64,000 bases of DNA from Pseudomonas tohonis (GTDB lineage: Bacteria; Pseudomonadota; Gammaproteobacteria; Pseudomonadales; Pseudomonadaceae). The stretch spans positions 3,536,001 to 3,600,000 of the forward strand of contig NZ_AP023189.1 of the NCBI RefSeq assembly GCF_012767755.2. The letters are read 5' to 3'. The notes beneath the pieces are model-generated. The model was not told where the DNA came from. It searched no databases and saw nothing but the letters and a program-made list of their open reading frames with translations. Both the position numbers and the translations under genes were made by a program. Of this stretch, positions 58,201-64,000 are shown piece after piece; position 1 is the stretch's first letter, and each line of letters opens with the position of its first letter.

Positions 58201-58832
58201 CTGTTGTTGACCTTGTTCATCAGGGCCCAGCTGGCGTCCTGCTGGAAGGCCACGGTGGTGTCGCGGCCGACGTTGAAGGTCTCCCAGTTGAGGATGGCCT
58301 TGTCGGCGGTCTGCTTGATGGAGACCAGCACCTTGCCATTGGCGTCGGTCTGCACCGGCCCCTCGGCGTTGACGAACAGCGGCTTGCCGTCCGGGCCGAT
58401 CACCACGTTGAGGCCGTTGCCGCCCAGGCCGTTATGAATGGTCTGCGGGCCGCTGGAGGCAGCGGCCCGCCCCGCCGCCTGGGCGGCCTGGGCCGCGGCG
58501 ATGGCCGCCACCGTGTTGTTCATGTTGGCGAAGCTGCGCCCCAGGCGCTCCTGCACCCGTTGCTGCTGGGCCAGGGGCGGCGGCGTGCCCGGCGCCGGGG
58601 TGGTCGGCCGCGTGGTGCCCGAGGCCTGGGCCGCGCCCTTGGCGGCGAACCAGGCGGCGCTGAAGGCCGGCTCCGCCTGGGCGCCGCCGGCCAGCAGCAT
58701 CAGGGCGATGGCCTGGGCCAGGGGCTTGAGCGGCAGGAAGCCGTCGTGGCGGGTGGCGGTGCGGGAAGCGGGCTTGCTCGGCTGGGAACGCATCACTACG
58801 GGTCCTTGTGTTCTCGCGAAAGACGGGCGCAT
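46230..58832 (-). CDS. pdtA: Giant TpsA filamentous haemagglutinin-family exoprotein (PdtA-like)
   Basis: 4200 residues if the ATG at 58832 is used (AGGGGAGGGCG upstream); a second start at 58793 has AAGGA upstream. Extended signal region with the hydrophobic core PLAQAIALMLLAGGAQA. The TPS secretion domain (~110-260) includes ILNWETFNVGRDTTVAFQQ and ILNGNGVVFSGSSQVNVRNL. The bulk is beta-helical repeat. An unusual pair of ~50-residue Cys-containing repeats (GRPxxELAxQxGxxVxxFC...GLC) lies at residues ~3030-3117. The C-terminal part resembles the DUF3739-type end of such proteins. No toxin module or immunity gene is associated. Secreted by PdtB in P. aeruginosa under phosphate starvation (PA0690). 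Confidence 0.92.
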   Translation of the reverse strand: MRPSFARTQGPVVMRSQPSKPASRTATRHDGFLPLKPLAQAIALMLLAGGAQAEPAFSAAWFAAKGAAQASGTTRPTTPAPGTPPPLAQQQRVQERLGRSFANMNNTVAAIAAAQAAQAAGRAAASSGPQTIHNGLGGNGLNVVIGPDGKPLFVNAEGPVQTDANGKVLVSIKQTADKAILNWETFNVGRDTTVAFQQDASWALMNKVNNSTAPSQIQGQIKGDGTVMILNGNGVVFSGSSQVNVRNLVAAATDFSDEQFKTGGLYSGSNPAFTNAQGTIRVEQGAQLNTAAPATSTAGGGYVLLLGKEVDNAGTIATPKGQALLAAGDSFTIRKGYGTDGSPTSTTRGNEVTIGGTGTVTNSGVILAASGDVTLAGNQVRQNGAALASTSADARGTVHLTATGANGSVTLGEGSTTAILLDASATALDSQRDALIAPAVTQDGKVIPGDAYRRDLSLVQIDSSGTVDFQKGSITLATGGQVAVNAGQRSLVRDGAVIDVSGATGVKVAMESNSVKVNLQGNEQRDSSVNRDGGGLNNNDVWVDVRDLVFVPAGTNGYATDRWYTAGGLLEVSGYLGTQGHSVAEWMAQGGTVSFTGNEVVTQAGSQINLSGGTLDVQAGTIRQTWLKGADGRLYELSSAPGDILYTGLYKGYEDHSQRWGQTDYYYTPLIAPNERKEGGYTVGRDAGTLVIGTRNAVLEGTLASDTYQGERQTRGAQAGLDGYSQSQKAVARGAQLVVGSYTPWYVKSSGTLEYALGADANTLKNVILGEGGTRIADGLDLGSALPAGRQGTLYLDSAQLNGFNLGAIKVAASEGIRVDGDLQVAPAGNVTLFGPKVQVNADITAHGGSIRLGNVLNQITANGKADTTLGGAASVILASGARLDTSGLWSNLLLDPNDSRALAYLDGGSVSLRSSGSTLLGSGSLVDVSSGAALLASGKLQGGKGGNLTLAANANTDSGAGVLGLGGELRGQGVKGGGTLALQAGKVLISDSATSADAGTLLLRGDFFAKGFSAYEVAGNRGLEVAEGTRVDVSMPVYRQGEGATNLATGGAPRDALETWTPPVYLDDAAKGVLTQRQGASLSLRAGSGITAAGDIATTPLLVGKGAILNVDPGQSIGLAGIGQVTVDGTLNAWGGRIKVNSIIVSAPDTELQKPLETYQSIWIGDNALLDAAARAVTAVDSRGNRYGTVRNGGSIVIGGEIDHATGGLTATDAFVVVRQGARLDASGAQAVLDIPGQGATPVASHGGSIAFASTSGLYLDGQFKAEAGGAGASGGSLSVALGAPSYRINDPRATDAVRQARELVLAQHQGESLPSGGEPGQGAAWLQYGHGRLGVDQVVGGGFDNLSLLSTGLLSFDGSLNLDMANALNLYAGTYALAETAAAGSIVDLRGGYLRLAGALGAPADSASTDTAIRVGSSQRAATGRLNLSARGLLDVRDAVRLGARGNILMLQGGAQVVDRRAFSDVHLSSQGDLRLLSTEDARAMRLQVPGNLAMSAAQIYPGTGVKGQVSASRIDIARSGSGLPSVPYSAFGSLSLQADVINQGGILRAPLGDLILGYQGDATRPASIVNLLPGSLTSVSGAGLVIPYGGTVDGKTWLYDGVSLSNDLLKEGQSLMPGKVDLVGQVIDVAQGAVVDVSGGGELVGAGFVSGRGGSTDARFNPLMQYGAEGFLLPALGSNPVYAIVPGVQAGYAPQGGEGGAVDPRVGQQITIAAGVPGLPAGTYTLLPSTYALLPGAFRVEVNGLAGQGGVIATQAMRNGSWSTAGTLGLASGARDSLASRVILTPADVLRRYSQYNETRFSQFLQADAARLGIPAALMPRDAKAFNLSFANNTTDRPSFSFAGELLKARGEGGRGSTSSVTQTSTGNLEIVRAGQGATAGFNGVTLTDESLNAIGAGSLNIGAYARSFYGQGGNFIQFDDGASSTGGSVARTTNLVLRSGATLKAPEVFLVTSGPTGGITVEQGASISTLGQGAAPRDSRDGYIYKPGRNSVLAVSNGYLNMLAPDAANPQEPQKAPGSIRIGVCDGICSGTTGLYSEGTIATATDNAFELGEAVNYGTRNLTLAVGGINVGSAEALADLAARNLLPSGLTLNQQVLDRLLRGDTSTGAPALETLVLGARDSLNFFGNASLDTYAADGKSRLKELVLTTPALYGKGEAGETARIHTSNLIWNGAHNEAGSIIAGGAGTGAGNLVIDAERIEFGYQPDAQPTAATIRDRLAVGFANVNLNASDRITANHKGGLSVYQRQDGYVSGKGFQYSGGNLTISTPVMTGGAGSVNRITAGGDIRVSAPTGSVLPSIGGDALGAELSFSGRNLLLEGAVVLPSGKLSLKAEAQLSLTDAARIDLAGRKVTFNDVNKYSWGGDLILESRNGDIRQAAGSVIDLSATNNQAGSLKATALAAGAGSVDLRGSILGGSSGYYDAGGTLVPFKAGSVDIRAQHLGSGSLSDDFAALNQRLNQGQVFGARSFQLKQGDLVIGDGLKAGAINVSVDGGTLTVNGTVDASGERVGSIRLAGKQGLTIGGNALLDAHGTRLRVDSYGKIIDSPNRAVVELGSGDGLLTLAEGARIDLRHGTAATSGHDGKARGTLELNAPRLGGATAGDIAIDASGSLDIQGARLIAVNGVQRYDDAREVTDPVNGHTYQEIDQNYLDQKHTDSLAFIDNALANGALVNGKLAGLNNGAYADAFHLRPGVEIVSKTADGDLVVQGDLDLSGHRYASLNPHTQKLNGVYGSGEVGNLVIRAGGDLSVYGSLNDGFMPPPDTPDNDGWVLTPGKQPFNGDVVVPRTGIELQDGTTYLSGVVLNFDLPLQAITLAAGTRLPVAGELATGISLPAGTVLAGDILNPDRTVAYAAGTRLSADLALAPGMILGSGSLLLGDTALTGLIWPKGVALPSRPASTTSLSNPSTVAQLGAVLLPLGALIPAGTDVKLAAGVEKINLRGGDGKGRNWAAAQMLPEGSQSWSVRLVAGADLAAADNRLVDPYAERGSLKVADTHYGMLVSRVQLPGGGPVPGGPGDPLVLTEQASLDYWGDGTYTGRPVAELAVQLGMSVEDFCAQSAGLCMNSALVVTEEGSTQWWGDLSFAGRPASELADQYGWTVDEFCSQGPGLCIAQSGEAQYAYDYKPGTSAFSVLRTGTGDLDLVSAGDLGMQSLYGIYTAGSSALSLAESAAFNQPRSLALRSSGMPDTTVLGNNGGSYEALVNGGASSLYRAWYPDHGGNLLLSVGGDLTGDILGSKLMGGGGLDQPESSSVGSWLWRQGGGVNGEVPTAWWINFGTYMPFQDNVAFTGFTGFGTLGGGNLYVRVGGDAGMLAARGTLDNTIATRSQGLVLAVGSTGRMVDGELVLTGGGDLDLKVGGGLNPALTARAMLDDRSRPVAQRHDLNGSLANLRGTVRASAGSFGGIEQVNGPLQLLQDPRESRAYDPFKATMASATGGLVLVPGDATISLGARGDLVLGGAADAGRTDARNWQPVDLDGGKSIGRSWFSLWTDHTAIDLFSAGGNLTPSTQVGELAAGSSDSVRDRMDFSATDGRFVYPSILRAVAPGGSLYYGPSALWTDNSLNTTRYSLLLAPGSRAQLEFLAGDSIYAGGYAITPSNAPVSSLATPFNPAFYYFDSRGANQGDLSGAGALGRSLFAFGGTGTRSAYRGADEPARFYALNGDIIGLRTGEIITFASAPRAGETWYEAARPARIMAGRDIVNSGQLTGTLLSQFAGLATSTGNLFIHDDPTDISIVSAGRDILYSTFNVAGPGSLEISAGRNILMEDKAAVTSLGAIVPGDNRPGADIVMQAGVGSGPDYLAFAQRYLDPANRVEAGGSLVGGGVAKTYEVELAAWLAERFGFSGTSEEARAYYAALPAEQQRVFAREIYFAELRAGGREYNDEASPRFGSYLRGRNAIAALFPTHDVAGNAILYQGDITMYGGAGVHTNFGGGIQMLTPGGQQVFGIEGEAPPSTAGVITQGTGDIQLFANGSVLLGQSRIMTTFGGDILAWSAAGDINAGRGSKTTLVYTPPRRVYDNWGNVTLSPTVPSTGAGIATLAPIAEVPPGDIDLLAPLGTIDAGEAGIRVSGNVNIAALQVVNAANIQVQGKSSGVPVVAAVNTGALSSASSAASSASDAAEGVARDQQAASRQRQPSIFTVQVLGFGNERVAPSGEGAGRTPTYDPGSSVQVLGAGQLDDQVRNQLTPEEQRNLTL

Positions 58833-58890
58833 CGCCCTCCCCTGAGGTGCGCGCCATGGCTATACCCCAAGGCGGTGCCAGCGGCCTCCG

Positions 58891-58917
58891 ACCGAACTTT
58901 TGTCATGCAAAGTTCAT
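58891..58917 (-). promoter_or_regulatory. Putative Pho-box-containing promoter block upstream of pdtA
   Basis: ACCGAACTTTTGTCAT (58891-58906, plus strand) is identical to the block upstream of phdA. TTGTCAT (58900-58906) and AGTTCAT (58911-58917) are 11 bp apart. A GGTATAG sequence (minus strand, about 58860-58866) between it and the ATG could be a -10 region. Confidence 0.55.
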
Positions 58918-58945
58918 CTGCCCGGCAGGCGGCTGAAACAGGAAA

Positions 58946-58974
58946 ACCGGCAAGGGCGCGAGGCCATTGCCGGT
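58946..58974 (-). terminator. Terminator-like hairpin after the DING gene
   Basis: ACCGGCAA ... TTGCCGGT stem, 27 bp past the stop of the gene at 59001, followed on the minus strand by TTTCCTGTTT. Confidence 0.6.
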
Positions 58975-59000
58975 TCGTGGTGCGGGGACCCGATCAGGGC

Positions 59001-60155
59001 TTAGAGCGGACGGCCGATGCCGGTGCAAGCGGTGGTGTTACCCACAGCCAGGGAGCTGCTCACCAGGAAGAAGCTGTTGCGAACAGCGGTCTTCCAGTCG
59101 TCGGTCAGCGGGATCAGCTTGTTGGCGATGATCTCGTCATCGTTGTTGGAGGCGTCGGAAAGGGTGTAGTGACGGTTGATGAAGTTGCGGATGGCAGTCT
59201 GGTCGGCGCTGTCCTTGTAGCACTGGCTGAACACCAGGTTGGTGTAGCCGACGATCTTGTAGCCGCTGGCGGGGTTGGCCAGTACCGGAACCCACTTGGA
59301 GGGGTCGGCGCGGTCAGCGGCGGTGGACGGCGGAGCGATGGTGCTCAGCGCGGTGGTGACGTTGCCGATGGTGGGCAGCAGGCCGTTGACCTTGGCCACT
59401 ACGGCGTTGTTGGTGGCATCGACGTCTTCCGGGCCGACGTAGCCGATGGCGCCTTCGGTGGAAGCGACGGTGCTGGCCAGGTTGGCACTGCCGGTGGCAG
59501 CGATCCAGGAAGCCGGCTCGGCACCGACATTAGCGGTGGTGAAGGTGCTGTTGGCGGTGAACTTGGCCGAGCACTGGCTGTTCAGGTGACGGGTGAAGAT
59601 CTCGGTGGTACCGCTGCTGCCGGCACGGTAGACGACCGTGATGGGAGTGGACGGGTAGCTGGCGTTGACCTGGTTCCAGGTGGTGATGGTGCCCGAGAAG
59701 ATGTCGCACAGCTGAGCACTGGTCAGGTCCAGGTTGTTCAGCGCGGCGCCACCGGCCAGGGTCAGTTTGTAGGGGATGGTCACCGAAGTGGCGGCCGAGG
59801 GAACCTGGACCAGCGGGCCCCAGTTGGCGGCGCTGGTGGTGGGAACGGCCGGGGACTGGTGGGCGGCCTGGTAGGTGGAGATCTCGCTGGCGGACAGGAT
59901 GGAATCGCTGCCGGCGTAGTCGACGGTGATGCCGGCAGCCAGGCCCAGCTTGGTGGAGTCGTTGGTCAGCACGGCGGATTTGCCAGCGCCGCTGCCCACG
60001 CCGATGTAGGCGTTGAAGCCCGACGGCAGGACGGTAGCGGTGTTGTACAGGTTCTGCGGCAGAGTGGCGCCGCCACCGACTACGGCAGCCATGGCCTGGG
60101 CGGAGCACAGGCCGGCGACGGCCATGGAAACAGCGAGAACATTGCGCTTGAACAT
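59001..60155 (-). CDS. Secreted DING/PstS-like phosphate-binding protein (LapA-like)
   Basis: 384 residues. Signal peptide MFKRNVLAVSMAVAGLCSAQ ending AMA, then the mature start AVVGGGATLPQNLY, related to the DINGGG start of DING proteins. Periplasmic-binding fold with phosphate-loop motifs GVGSGAGKSAVL and RAGSSGTTEIFTRHL, and the C-terminal NTTACTGIGRP tail with paired Cys typical of the group. Related P. aeruginosa proteins (LapA) are released by the Hxc type II system, whose genes follow here. Strong ribosome site AAAGGAGATTCTTC. Whether it hydrolyses phosphate esters or only binds phosphate is not visible. Confidence 0.85.
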   Translation of the reverse strand: MFKRNVLAVSMAVAGLCSAQAMAAVVGGGATLPQNLYNTATVLPSGFNAYIGVGSGAGKSAVLTNDSTKLGLAAGITVDYAGSDSILSASEISTYQAAHQSPAVPTTSAANWGPLVQVPSAATSVTIPYKLTLAGGAALNNLDLTSAQLCDIFSGTITTWNQVNASYPSTPITVVYRAGSSGTTEIFTRHLNSQCSAKFTANSTFTTANVGAEPASWIAATGSANLASTVASTEGAIGYVGPEDVDATNNAVVAKVNGLLPTIGNVTTALSTIAPPSTAADRADPSKWVPVLANPASGYKIVGYTNLVFSQCYKDSADQTAIRNFINRHYTLSDASNNDDEIIANKLIPLTDDWKTAVRNSFFLVSSSLAVGNTTACTGIGRPL

Positions 60156-60743
60156 GAAGAATCTCCTTTCATCGTGTCTGGACGTTGAGTGGTTCGCTCT
60201 TGCATCACGCTGCGGCCTGGCCCCGAGCCACATTCCCCTGCTCGTCGGTGGGCTGGCCACGAGGTAGAAGCTCTCAATTTCCGGTGACAGAGAAAGGAAA
60301 AAACCTCGGGAGCCTGTACGGATTTTTTCCAGTACTTCTCGGGAGTTAACGAAACTTTCCTGACATGTCGGCCAGTCCCTGCGGCCGTTTACGCTGGCTA
60401 TGGATCACCCTCTCCCGCCATTGCTGAGCGGGGCCGTCGTTGCATGACTGAAGGATGAACCCGAGTGGCCCGGAGACGGGGCTCAGGTGTTGGCAAGGCC
60501 GGTGCCGGTCAGTGGTTTTTTGTGGGAGCGAATTCATTCGCGAAGGGGCTCGGCAGGATGAACCCGTGCCGTAGGGTGTGCCGTGCGCACCGCCGCTCGG
60601 TGCTTCCGGAAAATCCTGATGTACGGGACGAGGCTCGGCTTGTTCAGTGGGTCCCCGCGTACAGGGTGATGACGGTGCACTGAAACCTCCCTGCTCGCCT
60701 CGTCACCCTCGCGAACGCGGGGGTCCACTCGACAGACAGCTCG
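60156..60743. other. Intergenic region between DING gene and gspF
   Basis: Contains the DING upstream region (a direct CTCCCGAG pair near 60308 and 60340 on the minus strand), then REP-type sequence. No coding region is supported. I could not define a Pho box here with the same confidence as for pdtA and phdA. Confidence 0.5.
60522..60543 (+). repeat. REP hairpin
   Basis: GTGGGAGCGAATTCATTCGC followed by GA; the same core as the 16367-16826 array. A GTAGGGTGTGCCGTGCGCAC inverted-repeat follows near 60571. Confidence 0.75.
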
Positions 60744-61952
60744 CTACTGCACCAGCTGGTTGATCTCGATGATGGGCAGCAGCACGGCCATGACGATGGT
60801 CAGCACCACGCCGCCCATGACAACGATCATCAGCGGCTCCAGCAACGCGGTCATGCCCATGGCGCGGCGCTCGATGTCGCGGGAGAGGGTCTGCGCGGCG
60901 CGGTCGAGCATGGGCGGCAGGGAGCCGGTCTTCTCGCCGCTGGCGATGAGGTGGATGAGGATCGGCGGGAACACGCCGCCGGCCTTGAGCGCGCTGGCCA
61001 GGCTGATGCCTTCGCGCACGGCGAGGGTGGCGTCGGCCACGCAGGCGGCCAGGCGGTCGTTGGCCAGGGTCTCGCGGGCGGCGTCCAGGGCGCGCAGCAG
61101 CGGTACGCCGGCGCTGCCGAGGATCGCCAGGGTGGAGGCGAAGCGCGCGGTGTTCACCCCCAGCACGAAGCGCCCCAGCAGCGGCAGGCGCAGCACACGG
61201 GCGTGCCAGGCCAGGCGCGCGGCGCCGTCGCGCAGGTACAGCCGCCAGCCCCAGAAGGCCCCGGCGATGCCGGCGAAGCAGAGCACGCCCCAGGCCCGCA
61301 CGAAGTCGCTGGCCTGGAGCATCACCCGGGTCAGCGCCGGCAGGTCCTGGCGCGCCTGGGAGAAGGCGCTGACCACCTGGGGCACGACGAAGCCGAGGAG
61401 GAAGATGACGATGCCGATGGACACCAGCCCCACCACCGCGGGGTAGATGAAGGCGGTGAGGATCTTGCCGCGCAGGTTGTTGCGCTCCTCGATGTAGTCG
61501 GCCAGGCGCTCCATCACCTGGGCCAGGTTGCCGGACTCCTCCCCGGCGGCGATCAGCGCGCGGTAGATGTCGGGGAAGTCGCGCGGGCGCGCGGCCAGGG
61601 CTTCGGCCAGGCGCATGCCGCTGCGCACGTCGGTGCGGACCGCGCCCAGGGTCTCGGCGATGTGGCGGCGCTCGGCCTGGTCGACGGTGGCCGACAGCGC
61701 CGACTCCAGGGGCAGCCCCGCCGCCAGCAGGCTGGCCAGCTGGCGGGTGGCCCAGGCCAGGTCGCCATCGGACAGGCGCGGCGCGAGCAGGCCGCCAGCG
61801 GCGCTGCCACCGCCCTCCTCCTCGGCCAGCTCCAGGGGCGTCAGGCCACGGCTGCGCAAGAGCCCCATGGCACCGCGCGGGCTGTCGGCCTCCAGGGTGC
61901 CGCTCTCGATGCGGCCGCTGGCGTCGGCGGCTTCGAAACGGTAGCGGTTCAT
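60744..61952 (-). CDS. gspF: Type II secretion inner-membrane platform protein GspF (HxcS-like)
   Basis: 402 residues from MNRYRFEAADASGRIESGTLE. Two GspF/T2SSF domains (~65-190 and ~265-390) with AGLPLESALSATVDQAERRH and SAGVPLLRALDAARETLAND. Three membrane helices at about 165-190, 215-235 and 370-395. Its ATG overlaps the gspE stop (ATGA). It anchors the ATPase and pseudopilus machinery. Position next to the DING/lapA-like gene matches hxcS (PA0687). Confidence 0.92.
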   Translation of the reverse strand: MNRYRFEAADASGRIESGTLEADSPRGAMGLLRSRGLTPLELAEEEGGGSAAGGLLAPRLSDGDLAWATRQLASLLAAGLPLESALSATVDQAERRHIAETLGAVRTDVRSGMRLAEALAARPRDFPDIYRALIAAGEESGNLAQVMERLADYIEERNNLRGKILTAFIYPAVVGLVSIGIVIFLLGFVVPQVVSAFSQARQDLPALTRVMLQASDFVRAWGVLCFAGIAGAFWGWRLYLRDGAARLAWHARVLRLPLLGRFVLGVNTARFASTLAILGSAGVPLLRALDAARETLANDRLAACVADATLAVREGISLASALKAGGVFPPILIHLIASGEKTGSLPPMLDRAAQTLSRDIERRAMGMTALLEPLMIVVMGGVVLTIVMAVLLPIIEINQLVQ

Positions 61953-63370
61953 CAGGCGTCCCTCGTCACGCGGAGGATTTCCTCGGGCGTGGTGAAGCCG
62001 TCCCGCACCCAGCGCTCGCCGTCCTCGCGCATGCTGGCCATGCCGGCGGCGCGGGCGGCCTCGCGCAGGCATTGCTCGGCCTCGCCCTGGTGGATCAGGC
62101 GGCGGATGTCGTCGTCGATCACGAAGAGTTCGTGGATGCCGGTACGGCCGCTGTAGCCGGTGTGGTTGCAGGCGGCGCAGCCCACCGCGCGCCACTGCCC
62201 GGGAACGCCCGGGTCGGGTTCGCGGCATTGCATGCAGAGGCGGCGCACCAGGCGCTGGGCGAGCACGCCGAGCATGCTGGAGGCCAGCAGGAAGGGCTCC
62301 ACGCCCATGTCGGTGAGGCGGGTGACGGCGGAGACGGCGTCGTTGGTGTGCAGCGTGGCCAGCACCAGGTGGCCGGTGAGGGAGGCCTGCACGGCGATCT
62401 GCGCCGTCTCCAGGTCGCGGATCTCGCCGATCATGATGATGTCCGGGTCCTGGCGCAGGATCGCGCGCAGGGCCAGGGCGAAGCTCATGTCGATGCGCGC
62501 GTTGACCTGGATCTGGCTGATGCCCGGAAGGTCGTATTCCACCGGGTCCTCCACCGTGAGGATGTTGCTGGTGGCGGCGTCCAGCCGCGCCAGGGCGGCG
62601 TAGAGGGTGGTGGTCTTGCCGCTGCCGGTGGGCCCGGTGACCAGCACGATGCCGTGGGGCTGGTGGATCAGCCGGTCGAGCCGCTCCAGCAGCGTCGGCG
62701 CCATGCCCAGGGTCTCCAGGCGCAGGCGCCCGGCCTGCTTGTCCAGCAGGCGCATCACCACCCGCTCGCCGTGGCCGGTGGGCACGGTTGAGACGCGCAC
62801 GTCGATGGGCCGCCCGGCCACCCGCAGGGCGATGCGGCCGTCCTGCGGCAGGCGTTTCTCGGCGATGTCCAGCTGCGCCATGATCTTGATCCGCGACACC
62901 AGCGCCGCGTGCAACGCCTTGCGCGGGGCGACCACGTCGCGCAGCGCGCCATCCACCCGGTAGCGCACCACCGAATGGGTCTCGAAGGGCTCGATGTGGA
63001 TGTCGCTGGCCTCGTCCCGCGCGGCCTGGGTCAGCAGGGCATTGATCATGCGGATCACCGGTGCGCCGTCCTCGGTATCCAGCAGGTCGGTGACCTCGGG
63101 CATGTCCTGCAGCAGGCGGTCCAGGTCCACCTCGCTCTCGGCGGCGCCGACCACTGCCGCGGCGCTGCCGGTATCGGCGTAGGCGCTGGCCAGCAGGGTT
63201 TCCAGCTCGGCCTCGGTGACCCGCTGGATGGCCGTCGCGCCATGGCGGCGGCGCACCTCGCCAATGGCCCAGCCGGGGGTGCTGGGGCTCACCAGCAGCA
63301 CCGCGCCCTCCCCCTCGCCCTGCAGCAGCAGGCGCTGGGCGCGGGCCCAGGCGTAGGGCAGCGCGCTCAT
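61952..63370 (-). CDS. gspE: Type II secretion ATPase GspE (HxcR-like)
   Basis: 472 residues from MSALPYAWARAQRLLLQGEG. Walker A GPTGSGKTTTLYAAL, Asp box TSNILTVEDPVEYDLPG, Walker B IIMIGEIRDLETAQIAVQAS and His box TGHLVLATLHTNDAVSAVTR. The zinc tetra-Cys CMQC...CAAC is present. Powers pseudopilus assembly. The ATG overlaps the gspD stop, and the 3' end overlaps gspF. The frame upstream of 63370 lies inside gspD and is not used. Confidence 0.94.
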   Translation of the reverse strand: MSALPYAWARAQRLLLQGEGEGAVLLVSPSTPGWAIGEVRRRHGATAIQRVTEAELETLLASAYADTGSAAAVVGAAESEVDLDRLLQDMPEVTDLLDTEDGAPVIRMINALLTQAARDEASDIHIEPFETHSVVRYRVDGALRDVVAPRKALHAALVSRIKIMAQLDIAEKRLPQDGRIALRVAGRPIDVRVSTVPTGHGERVVMRLLDKQAGRLRLETLGMAPTLLERLDRLIHQPHGIVLVTGPTGSGKTTTLYAALARLDAATSNILTVEDPVEYDLPGISQIQVNARIDMSFALALRAILRQDPDIIMIGEIRDLETAQIAVQASLTGHLVLATLHTNDAVSAVTRLTDMGVEPFLLASSMLGVLAQRLVRRLCMQCREPDPGVPGQWRAVGCAACNHTGYSGRTGIHELFVIDDDIRRLIHQGEAEQCLREAARAAGMASMREDGERWVRDGFTTPEEILRVTRDA

Positions 63371-64000
63371 GGCTGCTCGCCCGGGCGCAGCGGCACGGCG
63401 CGCATGGGCCGGGGTTGCGGGGCCGGCAGCGGCGCGGCCGGCTCCAGCGGCATGGCTTGTTCGGCCGGCGGCAGCTGCGGCGCCTGCATGTCGCTGAGGG
63501 ACCACTTGCGCTCGGGCTGCAACGCGCCCTGGGCACGGCGGATGAAGTCGTAGCGGTTGAGGGTGATGCTGCGCCCCACGCCGTCGTCGCGAATGATGTA
63601 GGGCCGCAGGAACACCATCAGGTTGGTCTTGGTCCGGGCGCGGCGGTCGCTGCGGAACAGCGCGCCGATGCCGGGCAGGCTGCCGAGCCCGGGCACGGCG
63701 TCGCTGCTCTGCACGAAGCTGTCCTGCAGCAGCCCGCCGAGCACCATGATCTGCCCGTCGTCGAGGAGGATGCTGGTGTCGATGGCGCGCTTGTTGGTCA
63801 CGGTGCCGGCGTCGTTGTCGGCGCGCTCGTCGACGCTGCTGACCTCCTGGTAGATGTCCAGCTTCACCGTGCCGCCCTCGGAGATCTGCGGCCGCACGTT
63901 GAGGCGCAGGCCCACCTCCTCGCGCTCGATGGTCTGGAACGGGTTGTTGCTGGTGCCGCCGCCATTGGTGACGTAGTTGCCGCTGACGAAGGGAATGGTC
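63367..64000 (-). CDS. gspD: Type II secretion secretin GspD (HxcQ-like), N-terminal part outside window
   Basis: The frame is open to the window edge, giving the last ~210 residues. Secretin-domain motifs VGLRLNVRPQISEGGTVKLD, LLDDGQIMVLGGLLQDS, VPGLGSLPGIGALFRS and TKTNLMVFLRPYIIRDD are present. A Pro/Ala-rich tail of ~50 residues follows, which could carry the S-domain or a pilotin-independent targeting region. Forms the outer-membrane channel of the Hxc-like system. Confidence 0.93.
   Translation of the reverse strand, partial: TIPFVSGNYVTNGGGTSNNPFQTIEREEVGLRLNVRPQISEGGTVKLDIYQEVSSVDERADNDAGTVTNKRAIDTSILLDDGQIMVLGGLLQDSFVQSSDAVPGLGSLPGIGALFRSDRRARTKTNLMVFLRPYIIRDDGVGRSITLNRYDFIRRAQGALQPERKWSLSDMQAPQLPPAEQAMPLEPAAPLPAPQPRPMRAVPLRPGEQP

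Noticed and set aside
54837..60188. 1783-codon open frame on the plus strand, opposite pdtA
   Set aside because: It is the antisense shadow of the GC-rich, repeat-built pdtA. The translation is low complexity (His/Gln/Ala/Gly), has no domain, and runs into the DING gene.
60300..60380. Pho box upstream of the DING gene
   Set aside because: A CTGACAT sequence exists near 60360, but no second half-site lies 11 bp away and the conserved 16-bp block of the pdt promoters is absent.

Overview
The window reads as a chromosomal segment of a GC-rich Pseudomonas, from the P. aeruginosa / P. alcaligenes / P. resinovorans side of the genus. The basis is the codon use, the REP-type repeats (GTGGGAGCGAATTCATTCGCG and relatives), and gene orders I recognise from P. 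aeruginosa: the PA2151-PA2165 glycogen/trehalose island, and the PA0685-PA0701 hxc-pdt-exb region. Species assignment is inference.

Region 1 (1-4.1 kb) holds the end of a beta-propeller lactonase, a Cys-rich four-helix copper-binding-type protein, a small MscS channel and a CinA amidohydrolase, followed by about 0.9 kb of repeat-rich DNA. Region 2 (4.1-22.2 kb, all plus strand) is a storage-sugar and stress island. It contains the overlapping genes glgA-treZ-malQ-treY-DUF2934, then glgX, a possible 43-codon ORF, a PIG-L deacetylase, a methyltransferase and the stub of a glycosyltransferase cut short by a 208-bp tandem REP array. A second overlapping operon follows: alcohol dehydrogenase, DUF72, EEP phosphatase (ybhP-like), clsB and ybhN. 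Direct copies of a ~300-bp repeat with covarying hairpins bracket this island (3.4-3.7 kb and 22.3-22.6 kb).

Region 3 (22.7-33.1 kb, minus strand) is one long operon read from phdA: phdA, pdtB (TpsB transporter), an ExbB fused to DUF2341/LamG-like domains, exbD, tonB, a porin, a periplasmic coiled-coil protein, a YbjN protein, a PpiC/SurA-type isomerase and a LysR regulator. The giant TpsA partner pdtA (4200 codons) lies at 46.2-58.8 kb. In P. aeruginosa it sits directly next to phdA-pdtB. Here about 13 kb separates them, yet a 16-bp promoter block with a Pho-box-like repeat is identical upstream of phdA and pdtA.

Region 4 (33.5-46.2 kb) is the separating DNA and the most interesting part. 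It holds a small-protein operon with a highly folded leader, a LysE-exporter fragment, and a complete contact-dependent inhibition locus cdiB-cdiA-cdiI. CdiA (2861 aa) ends in a probable YwqJ-type deaminase toxin (CAE...CxxC) followed 6 bp later by a putative immunity gene. The toxin/immunity end is clearly AT-rich. The locus lies between two 140-bp direct repeats (34272-34411 and 46159-46298, 7 mismatches), which consist of the last 22 codons and terminator of pdtA. This is the footprint of an 11.9-kb insertion or duplication at the pdtA 3' end.

Region 5 (58.9-64 kb, minus strand) has a DING/PstS-like secreted phosphate-binding or phosphatase protein and the gspD-gspE-gspF genes of a type II secretion system matching Hxc, the phosphate-starvation secretion system. 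Regions 3 and 5 together look like a phosphate-starvation surface and secretion regulon into which a CDI weapon has been spliced.
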